Shown: piece by piece, positions 21,440 through 32,549 of the stretch | Numbering within the stretch: position 1 is the first letter of the stretch | How the letters are laid out: the number at the start of each line of letters is the position of its first letter | Source of the DNA: Aedes albopictus | Lineage: Eukaryota > Arthropoda > Insecta > Diptera > Culicidae | NCBI RefSeq assembly: GCF_035046485.1 | Contig: NC_085138.1 | Location: forward strand, 89,453,228 to 89,517,227 | DNA length: 64,000 nucleotides | Direction of reading: 5' to 3' | Notes under the pieces: generated by a model | Database searches by the model: none | What the model was told of the DNA's origin: nothing | The model's input: the letters and a program-made list of their open reading frames with translations, nothing else | Translations under genes and position numbers: made by a program

Positions 21440-23105
21440 CTGGGAATAATGCCGCAAACACTTACTTACCTTACTTACCTTACCGATCAGGCTAAGGCCG
21501 GGGTGGCCTCTGCTATACATAGTAGCCGTTTCCATTCCACTCGGTCCCTGGCTGTTTGTCTCCAGTTCCGCACTCTGCGTAGGCTCCGCAGATCGTCCTC
21601 CACTTGGTCGACCCACGTAGCTCGCTGCGCTCCACGTCTTCTTGTACCGGTCGGATGGCTCTCGAGAACCATTTTAGTCGGGTTGCTATCCGACATCCTG
21701 ATGACGTGACCCGCCCACCGTAGCCTTCCGATTTTCACGGTATGGACGATGGTTGGTTCTCTCAGCAGCTGATGCAGCTCGTGGTTCATTCGCCTTCTCC
21801 AAGTCCCGTCTTCCGGCGCAGTATCATAACGTCCGAGGCCATAAAGTCCCAGGACTTTATGGCGCATTTTTCCGGGGCATAACGTCCGAACTTGCAGATA
21901 CGCCACAAGGTCCAAGGAAAGAAGGCACATAGGATATTATGACGCATCCAAACTTTTGGACGCTATTTCGCAAAAAAACGCGACTTAATGTCCGGGACTG
22001 TATGGCCTCGGACGTTGTGACCCGGCCCCCCGTCTTCCATCTGCACCTTCCGTTCGGAAACTCCAAGGGCGCGTTGGTCCTCTGCACGTAGGGTCCATGT
22101 TTCGTGCTCATAGAGGACGACCGGTCTAATCAGCGTTTTGTAGATGATTAACTTCGTGTTACGGCGAACTTTATTCGATCGCAGAGTTCTGCGGAGTCCA
22201 AAGTAAGCACGATTTCCTGCCACAATGCGCCTCTGAATTTCTCTGCTGGTGTCGTTGTTGGCGGTCACCAGTGAGCCCAAGTACACGAATTCTTCAACCG
22301 CCTCGATTTCATCACCGTCGATATAAATTCGAGGTGGCGGGTGTGGTGATTCCTCCCTGGAGCCCTTTGCCATCATGTACTTTGTCTTCGACACATTAAT
22401 GACTAATCCGATTCGCCTGGCTTCACGTTTCCGCCATCGTCTCAAATTTACGAGCTATAATATCAATATCATCGGCGAAACCAAGCAGCTGAACGGACTT
22501 CGTGAGAATCGTCCCACTCGTGTTTATCCCCGCTCTTCTTATTACACCCTCCAAAGCAATGTTGAACAGCAAGCACGAAAGACCATCACCTTGCCGTAAC
22601 CCTCTGCGAGAATTCGTATTCGTGCATTATCTGCCATAGCTGTTCTCGATCGATTGTATCATACGCCAATTTGAAATCGATGAACAAGTGATGTGTGGGC
22701 ACGTTGTATTCGTGGCATTTCTGCAACACCTGGTGGATGGCGAACATCTGGTCCGTTGTAGCGCGTTCACCCATAAATCAAGCCTGATATTGCCCCACGA
22801 ACTCTCTTGCAATCGGTGATAGACGGCGGCATAAACTTTGAGAGAGTATCTTGTAGGCAGCGCTCAGTAGTGTGATCGCGCGGTAGTTCCCGCAATCCAA
22901 CTTGTCGCCCTTTTTGTAGATGGGACACACGATACCTTCCATCCATTCCTCCGGTAATACTTCCTCCTTTCAAATCTTGGTAATGACCGAGTGTAGTGCT
23001 CTCACCAGTGCTTCTCCACCGTATTTTAGGAGCTCGCTGGTAGTTGATCTGCTCCAGCGGCTTTGTTGTTTTTTAACCGGTCAACCTCCTCCTCAATCTC
23101 TCAAC
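21440..23105 (-). pseudogene. 5'-truncated non-LTR retrotransposon, reverse transcriptase and 3' end
   Basis: Read from 23105 downwards, the RT palm appears in shifting frames: KNNKAAGADQLP, then LPEEWMEGIVCPIYKKGDKL, then TTDQMFAIHQVLQKCHEYN and motif A HLFIDFKLAYD (near 22690). Motif B LRQGDGLSCLLFNIALEG (near 22600) and motif C GFADDIDII (near 22460) follow. Roughly 40 residues between motifs A and B are missing. The C-terminal part continues through FVYLGSLVTANNDTSREI and GRLRWAGHVIRM. The element ends at 21440 in a (TAAGG/TAAGT)n tail. Endonuclease is lost by 5' truncation. The clade is not assigned with confidence. Confidence 0.85.
21815..22030. mobile_element. 216-bp MITE in the RT pseudogene
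   Basis: CGTCTTCC at 21807-21814 and 22031-22038 is duplicated (the match extends two more C upstream on both sides). The arms share AACGTCCGAGGCCATA followed by AAAGTCCC/CAGTCCCGG. The interior contains several further ACGTCC and GACGC words, so it looks built from small internal repeats. Removal rejoins the LINE frame before the WRRRMNHELHQLL segment. Confidence 0.85.
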
Positions 23106-23460
23106 AAAATCCATGGGAATTCTCGGGCAAACCTCTAGTCATTCCGTGGGAAATCCCTGGAGTAGCACTGAGAATAATCCCGTGAGTTTCGTAGACAACT
23201 CGTGGGAATCTCCGTAGGAAATCGCAAGTAGAATATTGATAGGAATCCTGGATAATTGGGGGAAATCGCAGAAAAACATTTTGGTTGATTCCCTAGAACA
23301 ACCTTTAGAGATGTTTCGGTAGAAACTCTGGTACAATCCCAAAATCTAGACAAACAACCACGCAAGAATTCCGGAAGAACTCCTGTTCTTAAAAAAATTT
23401 CTGGAGAAATTGCTTTAAAAATCCCTGTAGAACAAAAGATAAGAACAAAAAATTGAGTAG
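23106..23460. repeat. degenerate 12-bp-word array, complementary sense
   Basis: Words such as GTGGGAATCTCCGTAGGAAA and AATCCCTGGAG repeat with poor fidelity and adjoin the truncated 5' end of the RT pseudogene. Confidence 0.5.
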
Positions 23461-24262
23461 GAATCTAGTTTCTGTTGTTTCCTAGTAGAATGAATAGGTA
23501 TTGTTAGGAACTTTCAAAATTCTTCAAATGATGTTGCATGTATAATTCATTTAAAATATAATGTTCGTACATAGAACGCTTTAGGAAGCTTTTCCACTAT
23601 CACTTCTCTACTTCATCCATGTCCTTGCTTCAAATGTATCAATTTCTCCTGTACCAAAAAAAAATCCCATCGCTGTCAGCAGTTCTCAATGAGTTTTTTT
23701 TTTTTCGATTTCAATCAACTTGCTTTATCGCAAATAGCCGTCGTCGTCAGCGTCGTCGTCTTCCCTCGTGATGACGCGAACAATGAGCGGAAAATTGAAA
23801 TCCCATTCTGTTGCTCCTCCATCCATGGGCATGGCACATTTTCCGAGTACCTACCTAGACGACACGACAAAACTGCTGACGGCTGCGAAAGATAGAGAGC
23901 ATATCTTTTCTCGCCTCGAGTGTTGACGATGGTGGTGTGGTGAAGGCTTTCAAGATAAAGGTCAATGTAGCGGCGGCGTGCTTTCTTCTCGAGCGGGCGA
24001 AGGCTAGATCGCTATACAGAGACTTCAGATAGTGTCCTTCGTTCGTGGGCGAATAATGCACAAGTGCATCGATCGTAAGAGCAGATGCATCGCTGGATTA
24101 ACCTAGAACTAATTTCCAGCACAAACTCGTCGACCCATCAAGGTTATTGCGAGATGAGTGCAATCTTTGCACTCCTTGCAGATAAAGGTACCGTAACATA
24201 GGGTAACTTTGAAAGTTTTTCAGTTTGTCACCGTAGTCTTAAAATATGTTTCAAATTAATAA
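23461..24262. other. unclassified DNA with GTC/CGT triplet runs
   Basis: GCCGTCGTCGTCAGCGTCGT at about 23740 is a trinucleotide-rich tract. No coding, RNA or element features are recognised. The stretch 23860-24060 is GC-richer than the background. Confidence 0.35.
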
Positions 24263-24264
24263 TA

Positions 24265-24479
24265 GGGTATTGGTTCCCTTATTAAGCATGTGGCTGCCAT
24301 TTTCATCCTACGAAAAACAAAGAATTGAAGCGTTGTTTGTTGTGTTTCTTATTTTTGTATTTTTTGCTAGAAGTGAGCACGCATCAAAACAAAAAGAACG
24401 GAATCAATCGGTGCCGTAATCGCATGTTTTCGAATAGGATGAATTTGGGCACGTGAGATTACTGATGGCACATATACCC
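24265..24479. mobile_element. 215-bp TA-flanked MITE, copy 2
   Basis: Same element and same length as 18070-18284, TA at 24263-24264 and 24480-24481, ends GGGTATTGGTTCCC and GGGTATATGTGCC (complement). Confidence 0.85.
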
Positions 24480-24481
24480 TA

Positions 24482-26115
24482 TTTAGCATTCCAAGGGAAT
24501 CGACTGCTGTATTCTGTGCAACTCGAATTTTACGGCTTCGCAGTCTAAAGGAATCAGAACGAGTGGTTATCTAACCCGACCCAAAGTGTCGAAATGTCAT
24601 GGAAGTCAAGGAAATCCATGACACGCGATATAGGTACTAATGCATAATGGTAAATTGGCAAGAGAAACTCTCGGTTTATAACTTTGTAAGTATTCATAGA
24701 TCGTCGTGGTGATAAGCATCCGTTATACCAACTAGAAAAAAAAAAACAAGGAAATTGCATCTAGCAAAGTATCGTTCCTTTAAAAGCAAAGTATCAAAGT
24801 TACTCCAATTCACGGCGACTATTTACACCGAGTCGTGCGTCGTATTTTCCTCCTGTTTGAATAATCATTTAACCTCGCAACGGTTGTGGCGGCGAGCGAT
24901 GGCGTTCGCATTATCACCGCTAGTTTGCAAGTTTCGACTTCTCTCGACCACCGCCGAGAGCTCCACGACGCATTTCATGATACTGCACTTCAGCAGAGAG
25001 ATTTGTTGAATCACCCCATCGCATCGATGACACCGCTTGTATGTGATTGGAAATAATTAGACACGTTGGTGGCTTGTCACGTTGTTAGCGCGGAGTTCAA
25101 TATTTGTTTGCCGACGACGACGACGACCGGCTACCGGTAATCGTCCGGATCATAGCGGATCTACGTCCCTGACGTTCCGCAATGTATTGCTGAAAACTTT
25201 TAGCAATGGGCAGCTAATGAAACGAAGCACGATTCGCAAGCAGCAAAGAAAAGTGTGTCTTGTAGCTTATTTATTGGGAAAATATATTTCAATTTGATCG
25301 TAATGTTTAAAATGAGCTTTTGTGCAAACGTGGAATTATTCCGCATTTTCCGGCGCTGCAACTTTTAGCACCTCTATATTCAACTTGTTAGCGAGACGTA
25401 AATTGTTGATCTGGATTCGAGTGGCTTGAACGATGTGACTTTATCTGATTGTGATTTCGCGTTTGTTTCGCGTGAATTTAGAATGTATCAAATTTCATTA
25501 AGAAATCTGTGCTAATTTGACTTCCACGTAATCTACACAAGCATGTTTAGTCTTTAAATTTATATATTGTTTGAAGTTGAAACCCTTGGATTTTGCGTTG
25601 TTGTATCCTTGAATCGATGAGCCAGGAACTATCTGGTTTTGGAAAACAAACAAGGAATCTAAATGTCACAATGTTTGTGGTTGTTGTCATGAATTTATTA
25701 TTTAGATCAACAACTTCACAAAACCCAACTGAAGCTAGAGTCCATGAACGCATATTATTCGTCTCTGTAGAACCACCATTAGGAATTTCTTCGAAAAGCT
25801 TAGGTGCCTTGTCATGATGCATTTTCGGACTCGGAGGGATCAACCTGGTTGACCGCTATCTAGTTTCAGTTTACCAAGTGGCCTCAGGACTTTTTTATCC
25901 CCGGAAGGCCGAACAGGTTTTCCACTACACCAATTTACCGGAGCTATCATATATCCCGAATTTCACCGGCACCCCTTTCCATTCCGATGCCTCTGATTCA
26001 ACCAGGTTCGTGAACGCAACGACAGCAACATTCCAGGGAATCTTCCTCGTTGGCCACTTTCCAACAGAAGGGTCAAAGTCGACGCCACACTGGCATCACT
26101 CGGTATGCCTTGCAC
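24482..26115. other. unclassified, partly GC-richer DNA
   Basis: No TIRs, repeats or domain-bearing frames recognised. An 83-codon frame at 25878-26129 has ordinary amino-acid composition but no motif, start context or splice signals that would make it a gene. Confidence 0.35.
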
Positions 26116-26720
26116 AGCCGACGCCATGAAAGGATCTGCTGGAGGATTTCTAAAAGAAATCCTGGTGAACGGTCTAAGAGAAATCTTTGGAATGCCACTG
26201 AAACAAGCCCTGGTTGAAACTCCAACAAATTTGGAATAACGGACGGTGGAAATTTCAGGGAAAAAAACATCTGCTGGTTTTTCTCGAGAAATTCCGTGAA
26301 AACCTAAAAGGAAGAATCTCGGAGGAAAACGCTATAAGCAATATAGTGAAAAGCTCTAGGAGATCCCAGGAGGAACACTCTCATACATTCTGGGAGGACC
26401 TCGGATAGAAATTGCAATGAAAACACTACAATACAAGGATTTTTTTTCCGGAAGAGGCTTGACTTCAGAAAAAAAAACCAACGACAAACTCCGTTGAAGA
26501 AATTCCAAAACAACGTCTAGGGTATATCCGGGAATTAATGTTTTAAGAAAACGCGGAAGGTTTTTAGTGAGAAATCCCGAGTGCAGGTTAAAATGGAATC
26601 CTAGAGGGAATTCTAAAAATAATTCTGATTAGGATTTCGGATCCATTGAGAAGTTTTTGAATAGAATATCAATCAAATCTCTGAATCATAATCCCTGGAA
26701 GAGTTACGGGGTAAATACCC
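26116..26720. repeat. degenerate 12-bp-word array, complementary sense
   Basis: Words of the type GGAAATTCCAGGAGG and GAAATCCTGGTGAAC recur. Same family as the CCTTCAGGAATT arrays, opposite strand. Confidence 0.6.
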
Positions 26721-26863
26721 GTACCCCATCCCTGGAAAATATGGACCGTGGAGTGACATTAACCTTCTTAGCAACGTCACTCCCACCGTTAACATTTCAA
26801 ATTTATGCCACGTATACGGAACGGTTGGTAAAAGATGTCCCCGTCATCTGATCTCAATAACAA

Positions 26864-27491
26864 CCCGAGTAGACGAGAATATCTGAATCATATCTCAAAT
26901 CGAACATTGTTTGCTGTCATAGCTCGATGTGATTTTGATGTGTTATTCAAAAATCTAATAAATATCGCACGAATATCTCAAAGTGATATGATATCAGTTT
27001 TTATTCTTGTCGAAATAGCTGAAAATTTGAACATAAGAACACGTTTAGCTCTTCTGCGTGAAATGGAACACATACACCCATAGACTCTATGGCATAAAGA
27101 TGGCTCAATGTTAGTGAAATGCCATGTGCCCCTTTCTGAGCTGTGGAAACGAAGAACCGCATGCTCTTATCCCCAAGTTATTTACAACAGTAAGCCACAG
27201 TTAAGTGGTAAGCATCGCCGCCTGTGAATCCTAAGGTAGTAGGTTCGATGCTGGATGTTGACACTTTTTTTTATTTTCTTCTAGAAAAAAAAATGACATC
27301 TTGCCTGCTACTGCTTTGATCTTGTAATATCTTAACGAGCTATTTTTCAATAGTTCATCATATTAAATTTTGCTATTATTTTTGATCTTTTACCTCTTAT
27401 ATCAATCAAACCAATATCAGTTTTTGCTCTTCAGTAATTCAATCAATAATAACTAAATATGCTATTCATCAGATTGTTCCACCTACTCGGG
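26864..27491. mobile_element. 628-bp MITE with CCCGAGTAG ends
   Basis: Ends CCCGAGTAGACGAGAAT and, complemented, CCCGAGTAGGTGGAACA. It interrupts the repeat above; the uninterrupted copy at 35 kb reads AACAACGC across the site, so 2 bp (AA) appear duplicated. A relative lies at 53448-53767, sharing the subterminal CTCTTATATCAATCAAACCA. Confidence 0.75.
27188..27265 (+). repeat. tRNA-like segment
   Basis: CAGTTAAGTGGTAAGCATCG resembles an A box and GTAGTAGGTTCGATGCTGG a B box, followed by an eight-T run. It does not fold into a convincing tRNA and lies in a MITE, so it is probably a SINE head relic. Confidence 0.35.
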
Positions 27492-27770
27492 AACGCGAAC
27501 AGTAGGCTTGGCCGCTTTATTGCTTGTAACACATTTCTGATATGCTGCAAGCAGCAATAATGACAAGAAAAAATATGGAATTAGTCGGTTCTATCATTTT
27601 CCAGGATTATTCCATTGAATGGCTGTGTGTAGGCTAGACTATACTAGACAAGTAGATCGTGACTTCAATGTTTTGAGTTACAGTAACGAACGCATTAGCA
27701 AATCGAGCAATATTAGTTATGCATGAAACGAGCTCACTTATTCATATTCATCCGTCCATTCCATGCAATC

Positions 27771-28033
27771 AATTCAGGCCAAACATTTCTAAAGGTCCTA
27801 TCTGCAGAAGAGAGGCTCTCTTTGGTTTCCCTCTTTTTCGTATATATCTCAGCTGTTTATTTGTTTCATGATTGTTTCTTTGCATTGAACGATGATCAAA
27901 TCAATCGTCTTTTGATTTGTACTGTAAAAATAGTTGAAAAGTGTACCATTGCCTTGCAATAATTGAAAGAGAAAGTGAACAAAGAGAGCCTCTCAAATGC
28001 AGATAGGACCTATTGAAATGTTTGGCCTGAATT
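27771..28033. mobile_element. 263-bp foldback MITE
   Basis: Both ends read AATTCAGGCCAAACATTTC followed by AGGTCCTATCTGCA and GAGAGGCTCTCTTTG; the arms match about 57 bp. The target duplication cannot be defined, as AATT may be part of either. Confidence 0.75.
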
Positions 28034-29280
28034 ATTTGTTTTTTATTGGTCAGAAATTTGTTAGACTTCCATTCAAGCTTGCTACTGGTCGATTCCAATA
28101 TGTTACATATATGGCTAAATACCCAAGAGTATTTGTATATTCGTGAATATACATTGTTTGAACATACAATTGTTTAGGAATTGTGAAAGAAATTCCGGAA
28201 AATCTAGAGGCTTTCAATTGCTTAAAAAAACAACGATTATAAATTTTTAATTTCGCTGAAATTTGTAAAACTTTTTGAGAATGAGCTTGTTGGATAACAA
28301 AAATGGATGTAATGAAATCTACACAAATTTTGAAAAGCACAAATCTTGATCATCTGTTAAAAGTGTAAAAAGAAATCTAGAAACTAAAACTGTTAAAAAA
28401 GAGCTTTCGATAAACATTTCAAATAAATGCAGGCAACATAGCAGGAATCTGTTTTGGTATTGTTTTTAGATTTTGCATCACCTCTGTGTATCAATCAAAG
28501 CAAGTTTTGTTTGTCAGTACGGAACCTCTACCTGAGAAGCTTGTCCAACTAGCTATCATTCCCCATCCCAGCAGTCGCAAGGATGTGGCCAGGACAGTTC
28601 TTGGCCATTGCAGGATTGCGTCAATCCAGTCTAAGATTCAGAGATTAGTCGCAAATCGGCTCGGGCGGAAAGGAGGCCCTCATAACAGCGGTCTAGGACT
28701 CCACCACCTACGAATTTGTGCGACTCGCTCAATGCTAATGCTAACGTGACCTCTACCTGTCGTTGAATTTTCATAGTCTGCATGTGTGAACAATTCGTAG
28801 CTAAATTAAAGTAGAGATTTTTCGCCATTGCAAAAGAATATTTAGAATTTCTACCTAACTCAAATTAGAATCCAATTATTCCTAAAAAAAATCTGGTAAA
28901 GCTGGTAGAGCTCAGAAGAATGTTTGGCGGGATTTCCAATAAAATTCCTGAAAAAAAGCAGACGTCTCTTTCAAAAATACTGGCATAATATAAGGAAAAA
29001 TATTAAGGAACATTTTTTTTTAATCCTGCCAAACTTCAGATGAACTTATAGTGCAGTGAGTTACTGTAAAAATTCGTGCAGAATTTGAAGGATTTTTTGG
29101 CAATTTGAAAATTAATTTGTGTAATAATTCCTGCAATTAATATTGGAAACATCCCAGAGAAATTTCAAAATATATTGGCAAAATCGTAAGGTGCTGTCCA
29201 TAAACTACGTAAACTCATTTTTGGTCATCTCTGACAAAACCACCCCCCCCCCACCCATTAAATAATAATAAAATAGAATA
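28034..29280. other. unclassified DNA
   Basis: The GC-richer segment 28486-28760 contains an 87-codon frame (PEKLVQLAIIPHPSSRKDV) that I do not recognise; it could be the remains of a retroelement tail. GTCCATAAACTACGTAAACT followed by a C run (29195-29262) resembles the end of a dispersed insect repeat. No gene is claimed. Confidence 0.35.
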
Positions 29281-30225
29281 AAATATTCTCAATTTTTTAC
29301 TGTAAGTTCATCAACTAGTTGTGTATCAGTGGACAAAATTTGGAAAAGATCGAGCCATTCTACACGAAATTATAAAGGTTCTAGAAAAAGATATAATTAT
29401 CCGATATCCAACTTTGAGCTGTTATATCTCCGGAATCAATGAACCGAATGTAATGAAATTTTGATCATTTATGACTTATATAATGAGCTATTAGAGACAA
29501 ACAGCCATGGACCGAGTGGAATGGAGGCGGCTACTATGTACAGCAGAGGCCACCCCGGCCTTAGCCTGACCGGTAAGGTAAGGTAAGGTAATAATGAGCT
29601 ATTAAAAACTTTTGACTAAACTTAAATTTTTTTACACGAAAAAAAATTTTTACGATTGGATTATTTCTCTAATATAACACCAATTATTTCAAAACTTCAT
29701 CGTCGTTTCAAAATTCGAGATAGTAATTTAAGTTCAATAAAATTCCCTCTAATTGACTTGAATATATTTATGTTTAAAAGGAAAGCAACCAAATAGCCGG
29801 CATTAAATTGAAAAAGTAATGGGATGCATATGAAAAATAGATACATTTACTAATAAAACATAGAATAAATGAAATCGCCTTAACTTTTTTTCTTATTAAT
29901 AATTTCAAATTATGTAAACTGTTTTTCAAAGTTCATTATATAAGTCATAAATGATCTAAATTTCATTGCATTCGGTTCATTGAATCCGGAGATATAACAG
30001 CTCAAAATTGGCTATCGGATAGTTATACCTTTTTCTAGAACCTTTATAACTTCGTATAGAATGGCTCGATCTTTTCCAAATTTTGTCCACTGATACACAA
30101 CTAGTTAATGAACTTACAGTAAAAATTTGAGAATATTTGATGCCCTTTTCGAAAAGTTACAGCGAGTTGAACATTTCTCGAAAAGTGAAAATTTTACCTG
30201 TCCCAGTTATTTTGAGTATCCCCTG
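29281..30225. mobile_element. truncated copy of the 12.4-kb mariner-like foldback MITE
   Basis: Colinear with 12490-13314, including GCCAACTTTGAGCTGTTATA on the left and its inverted partner on the right, and ends at 30225 in the same CCCCTG before TA. The first 100 bp of the left arm are missing. It is interrupted by the LINE tail at 29494-29590. Confidence 0.8.
29494..29590 (+). mobile_element. 97-bp dead-on-arrival LINE insertion
   Basis: CAGCAGAGGCCACCCCGGCC then TTAGCCTGACC and a (GGTAA)n tail match, on the opposite strand, the 3' end of the RT pseudogene at 21440-21560. The 14-bp ATAATGAGCTATTA is duplicated at 29480-29493 and 29591-29604. This is extreme 5' truncation by target-primed reverse transcription. 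Confidence 0.88.
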
Positions 30226-30534
30226 TATATGTTTTTTTATTGACAAAACATTGTCGATCAGACACTCTGTAAATTTTATACGTGATAAGCCTACGAAATT
30301 TTTAATTGAATATTTTTTTGTATAGTTTTGAATAATTCAATGTGAAGTAAACGTATTGTTTCGAATAAGGATTTTATATATTGGGCATGATTTTTTTTTG
30401 TAACCTAATACGGTATGGCTCTCTAAATAAATCAAACCGCTGTGCATTGAAAGAATGAATAAAACATTATCAAGAACAACTTATCCAGCATTTTACGAAC
30501 TTTTATGGCCGCCAGAAATGTCCTCACTTTCTTG
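30226..30534. other. unclassified AT-rich DNA
   Basis: No features recognised. Confidence 0.4.
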
Positions 30535-30536
30535 TA

Positions 30537-30663
30537 GAGATCTAGGGATCAACCGATTTGACGCCTGGCTTGTGTCGTTTGACAGTTGAACGATAAGCTT
30601 GATGATCGATCTTATGGACCAGCTGCCAAACGACACAAGCCAAACGTCAAATCGGTAGATCTC
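30537..30663. mobile_element. 127-bp palindromic MITE
   Basis: TA at 30535-30536 and 30664-30665; ends GAGATCTA with CCGATTTGACG(C/T)(C/T)TGGCTTG and TGTCGTTTG in both arms, in inverted orientation. Confidence 0.75.
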
Positions 30664-30741
30664 TATCAGAAAGGGAGCAAAATTCTGACGGTCTTGAGCA
30701 CTCGTAAAATGTCGGATTAAAGCAGCTTTTATTGCATGCAT

Positions 30742-30785
30742 CAAACTAATCTTTCTTTTCTTTCTACTTACAGGTAAGCAACTCT
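30742..30785 (+). promoter_or_regulatory. candidate recursive splice site (ratchet point)
   Basis: CTAAT (branch point, 30746-30750) is followed by CTTTCTTTTCTTTCTACTTA and then CAG|GTAAGC, with the junction between 30773 and 30774. An excellent 3' splice site fused directly to a strong 5' splice site is the defining form of the zero-length exons used for stepwise removal of long introns in Drosophila. No coding frame starts downstream, which argues against an ordinary exon. If real, the window is inside a long plus-strand intron. Confidence 0.55.
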
Positions 30786-31610
30786 ATCCAACCCCTAGTT
30801 CGGATGCTTTTAAATTTATTGATCGGAAACACGAGAAAGTTGAGACAGGTCTGAAACGCACAAAATAATAACGTGTGCAATGTTCATGCACAAAAACCAG
30901 TGTTCTCAATATGGTATGATCGTTGAAAAACAAAAGTTTTTGTGTTTGTGTTTAAGGGCAAAAGTGACAATTTGAAAATTTTAATACAGTGCAATGATTT
31001 ATAGGAGAAGATTTATACATGAATCCATTTTTACGGCATGGCACGGAATGTAGTATCAACTGCAATCTGTAGGATTTAAATAAATCTTTCCTAACTGTTA
31101 CATTATTGTAACGTTGTTAGAATAATAAGTGTTGTGTTCTGTTTCGCGTCGCGTCTTATTAGTGTTGTAGGGGTGCTTACGTTAGTGACTAGTGCAAATC
31201 GCAATAATTGAAGTGTTACATTATTACAACAGTTTTAACTGTTACAAGATAAATGCATTTTAGCATCTTGAATACATTCAGTAAACGTTACAAAATCTGC
31301 GAACTGTTTAAAAAGGTGAATATTATACGAATCAAAATAAAATCTACTTTCGCGATTACTTTTACCCGCAATCGAAGATACGCGCGAGATAGTCGCCTAA
31401 GGAAACGAACCTGTTTTCAAAATTTCCATCACAGCGCTCTTTGATAGTTCTTCAAGAAAGGGTCAACACATGGCCGGGTGGTGTGATGAGTGCTGCGACT
31501 GCACGTGCTATTTGCACTGCGATCGAATTTCGACCATCACATAAGGCCTAGGAAAGTAGTCGCCATAATTGTGCTTTTCGTGCAACGCACAATAACATAT
31601 ATATCGCCAT
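30786..31610. other. unclassified DNA
   Basis: Contains GTTACATTATT(G/A) words repeated at 31100 and 31215. At 31470-31550, CCGGGTGGTGTGATGAG with GCGATCGAATTTCGA is weakly tRNA-like. No gene is seen. Confidence 0.3.
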
Positions 31611-31612
31611 TA

Positions 31613-32535
31613 CCCTCATAACCCCAGGATGAACTTTTTATTTTTAATCGGCTGATATTCAGGAACTATAAAATATAAAAATAAGTGGTTTTCACTATGA
31701 TCGATGGGAAGAGTTGTACTTCTTCTTGCAAAGGTAGTTGCCAAACCGGAAGTCCATGCTTGAACCTGATTTTGCACCGGAAATAAGTGTTCCCTGGTGC
31801 AATGTTGTGGCGATATGTTCTACAGCTGCCTATTGGCTATTTTTTCAATAAATAGCTGTTTATTTTCGGTAGATCTAATAAATTGGAATCCAAATTTGGC
31901 CTTTGATTTCTTACCGAAACGTGTTTTTACAGAGTGGAGTCAATTTTGTAAATTGGGACAGAAACCGGTGAACGCCTAAAAGTATGCAATGGTCTTGTAA
32001 TTATTCGTTGGCTTAAAGTATGATCCGTGTCTGAATTCTAGATGGATTAATCACATGAGTGATACTTTTAAAAGAAGGGCTCGAGCTATATACCAGCTGG
32101 TATACCGAACAAATTCTTCATAGACACTAAACTTCCAACATAATCTTTTCAGGTCCAAACTGATGATAGAGCTTTGGGAGCAGTACGCCCCGAGTCCTAC
32201 CGGAAGTACACATCTGGGACCAAGTTTCACATGCAACTTATGCTAGAAAACAACCTCAGCATTGTGTTCTTGCGGCCTATCATTTCAAGTTGTTAAAGAG
32301 TTCAAAATCATTTTAAAATGCCAGATTCATAGACGAATCACCGAAACATTGAATCAGGGAACACTTATTTCCGGTACAAAATCGGGTTCAAGCATGGACT
32401 TCCGGTCTGACACCTACCCTTGCATGAAGTACAACTCTTCCAATCGATCATAGAGAAAACCGCTTATTTTTATATTTCATAGTTCCGGAGTATCAGCCGG
32501 TTTAAAATAAAAAGTTTGTCCTGGGGCTTTGAGGG
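31613..32535. mobile_element. 923-bp piggyBac-type element with 190-bp inverted arms
   Basis: Ends CCCTCATAACCCCAGGATGA and, complemented, CCCTCAAAGCCCCAGGACAA. The arms stay similar for about 190 bp (GGAACTATAAAATATAAAAA, CCGGAAGTCCATGCTTGAAC, CCGGAAATAAGTGTTCCCTG). The right flank is TTAA (32536-32539) and the left is TTA, one A short. CCC ends at TTAA point to a piggyBac-type transposase. No transposase is encoded; the centre may hold a fragment of RT. Confidence 0.7.
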
Positions 32536-32549
32536 TTAACTGAAACTTA

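Larger units (their letters stand above)
26750..27625. repeat. interspersed repeat, copy 1, interrupted by a MITE
   Basis: GGAGTGACATTAACCTTCTT to GATGTCCCC (26753-26843) and then GCTTGGCCGCTTTATTGCTT to GAATGGCTGTGTG (27505-27628) are colinear with 35045-35303, where the two halves are joined. GGAGTGAC and GTCACTCC form a hairpin near its left end. Family unknown. Confidence 0.7.
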
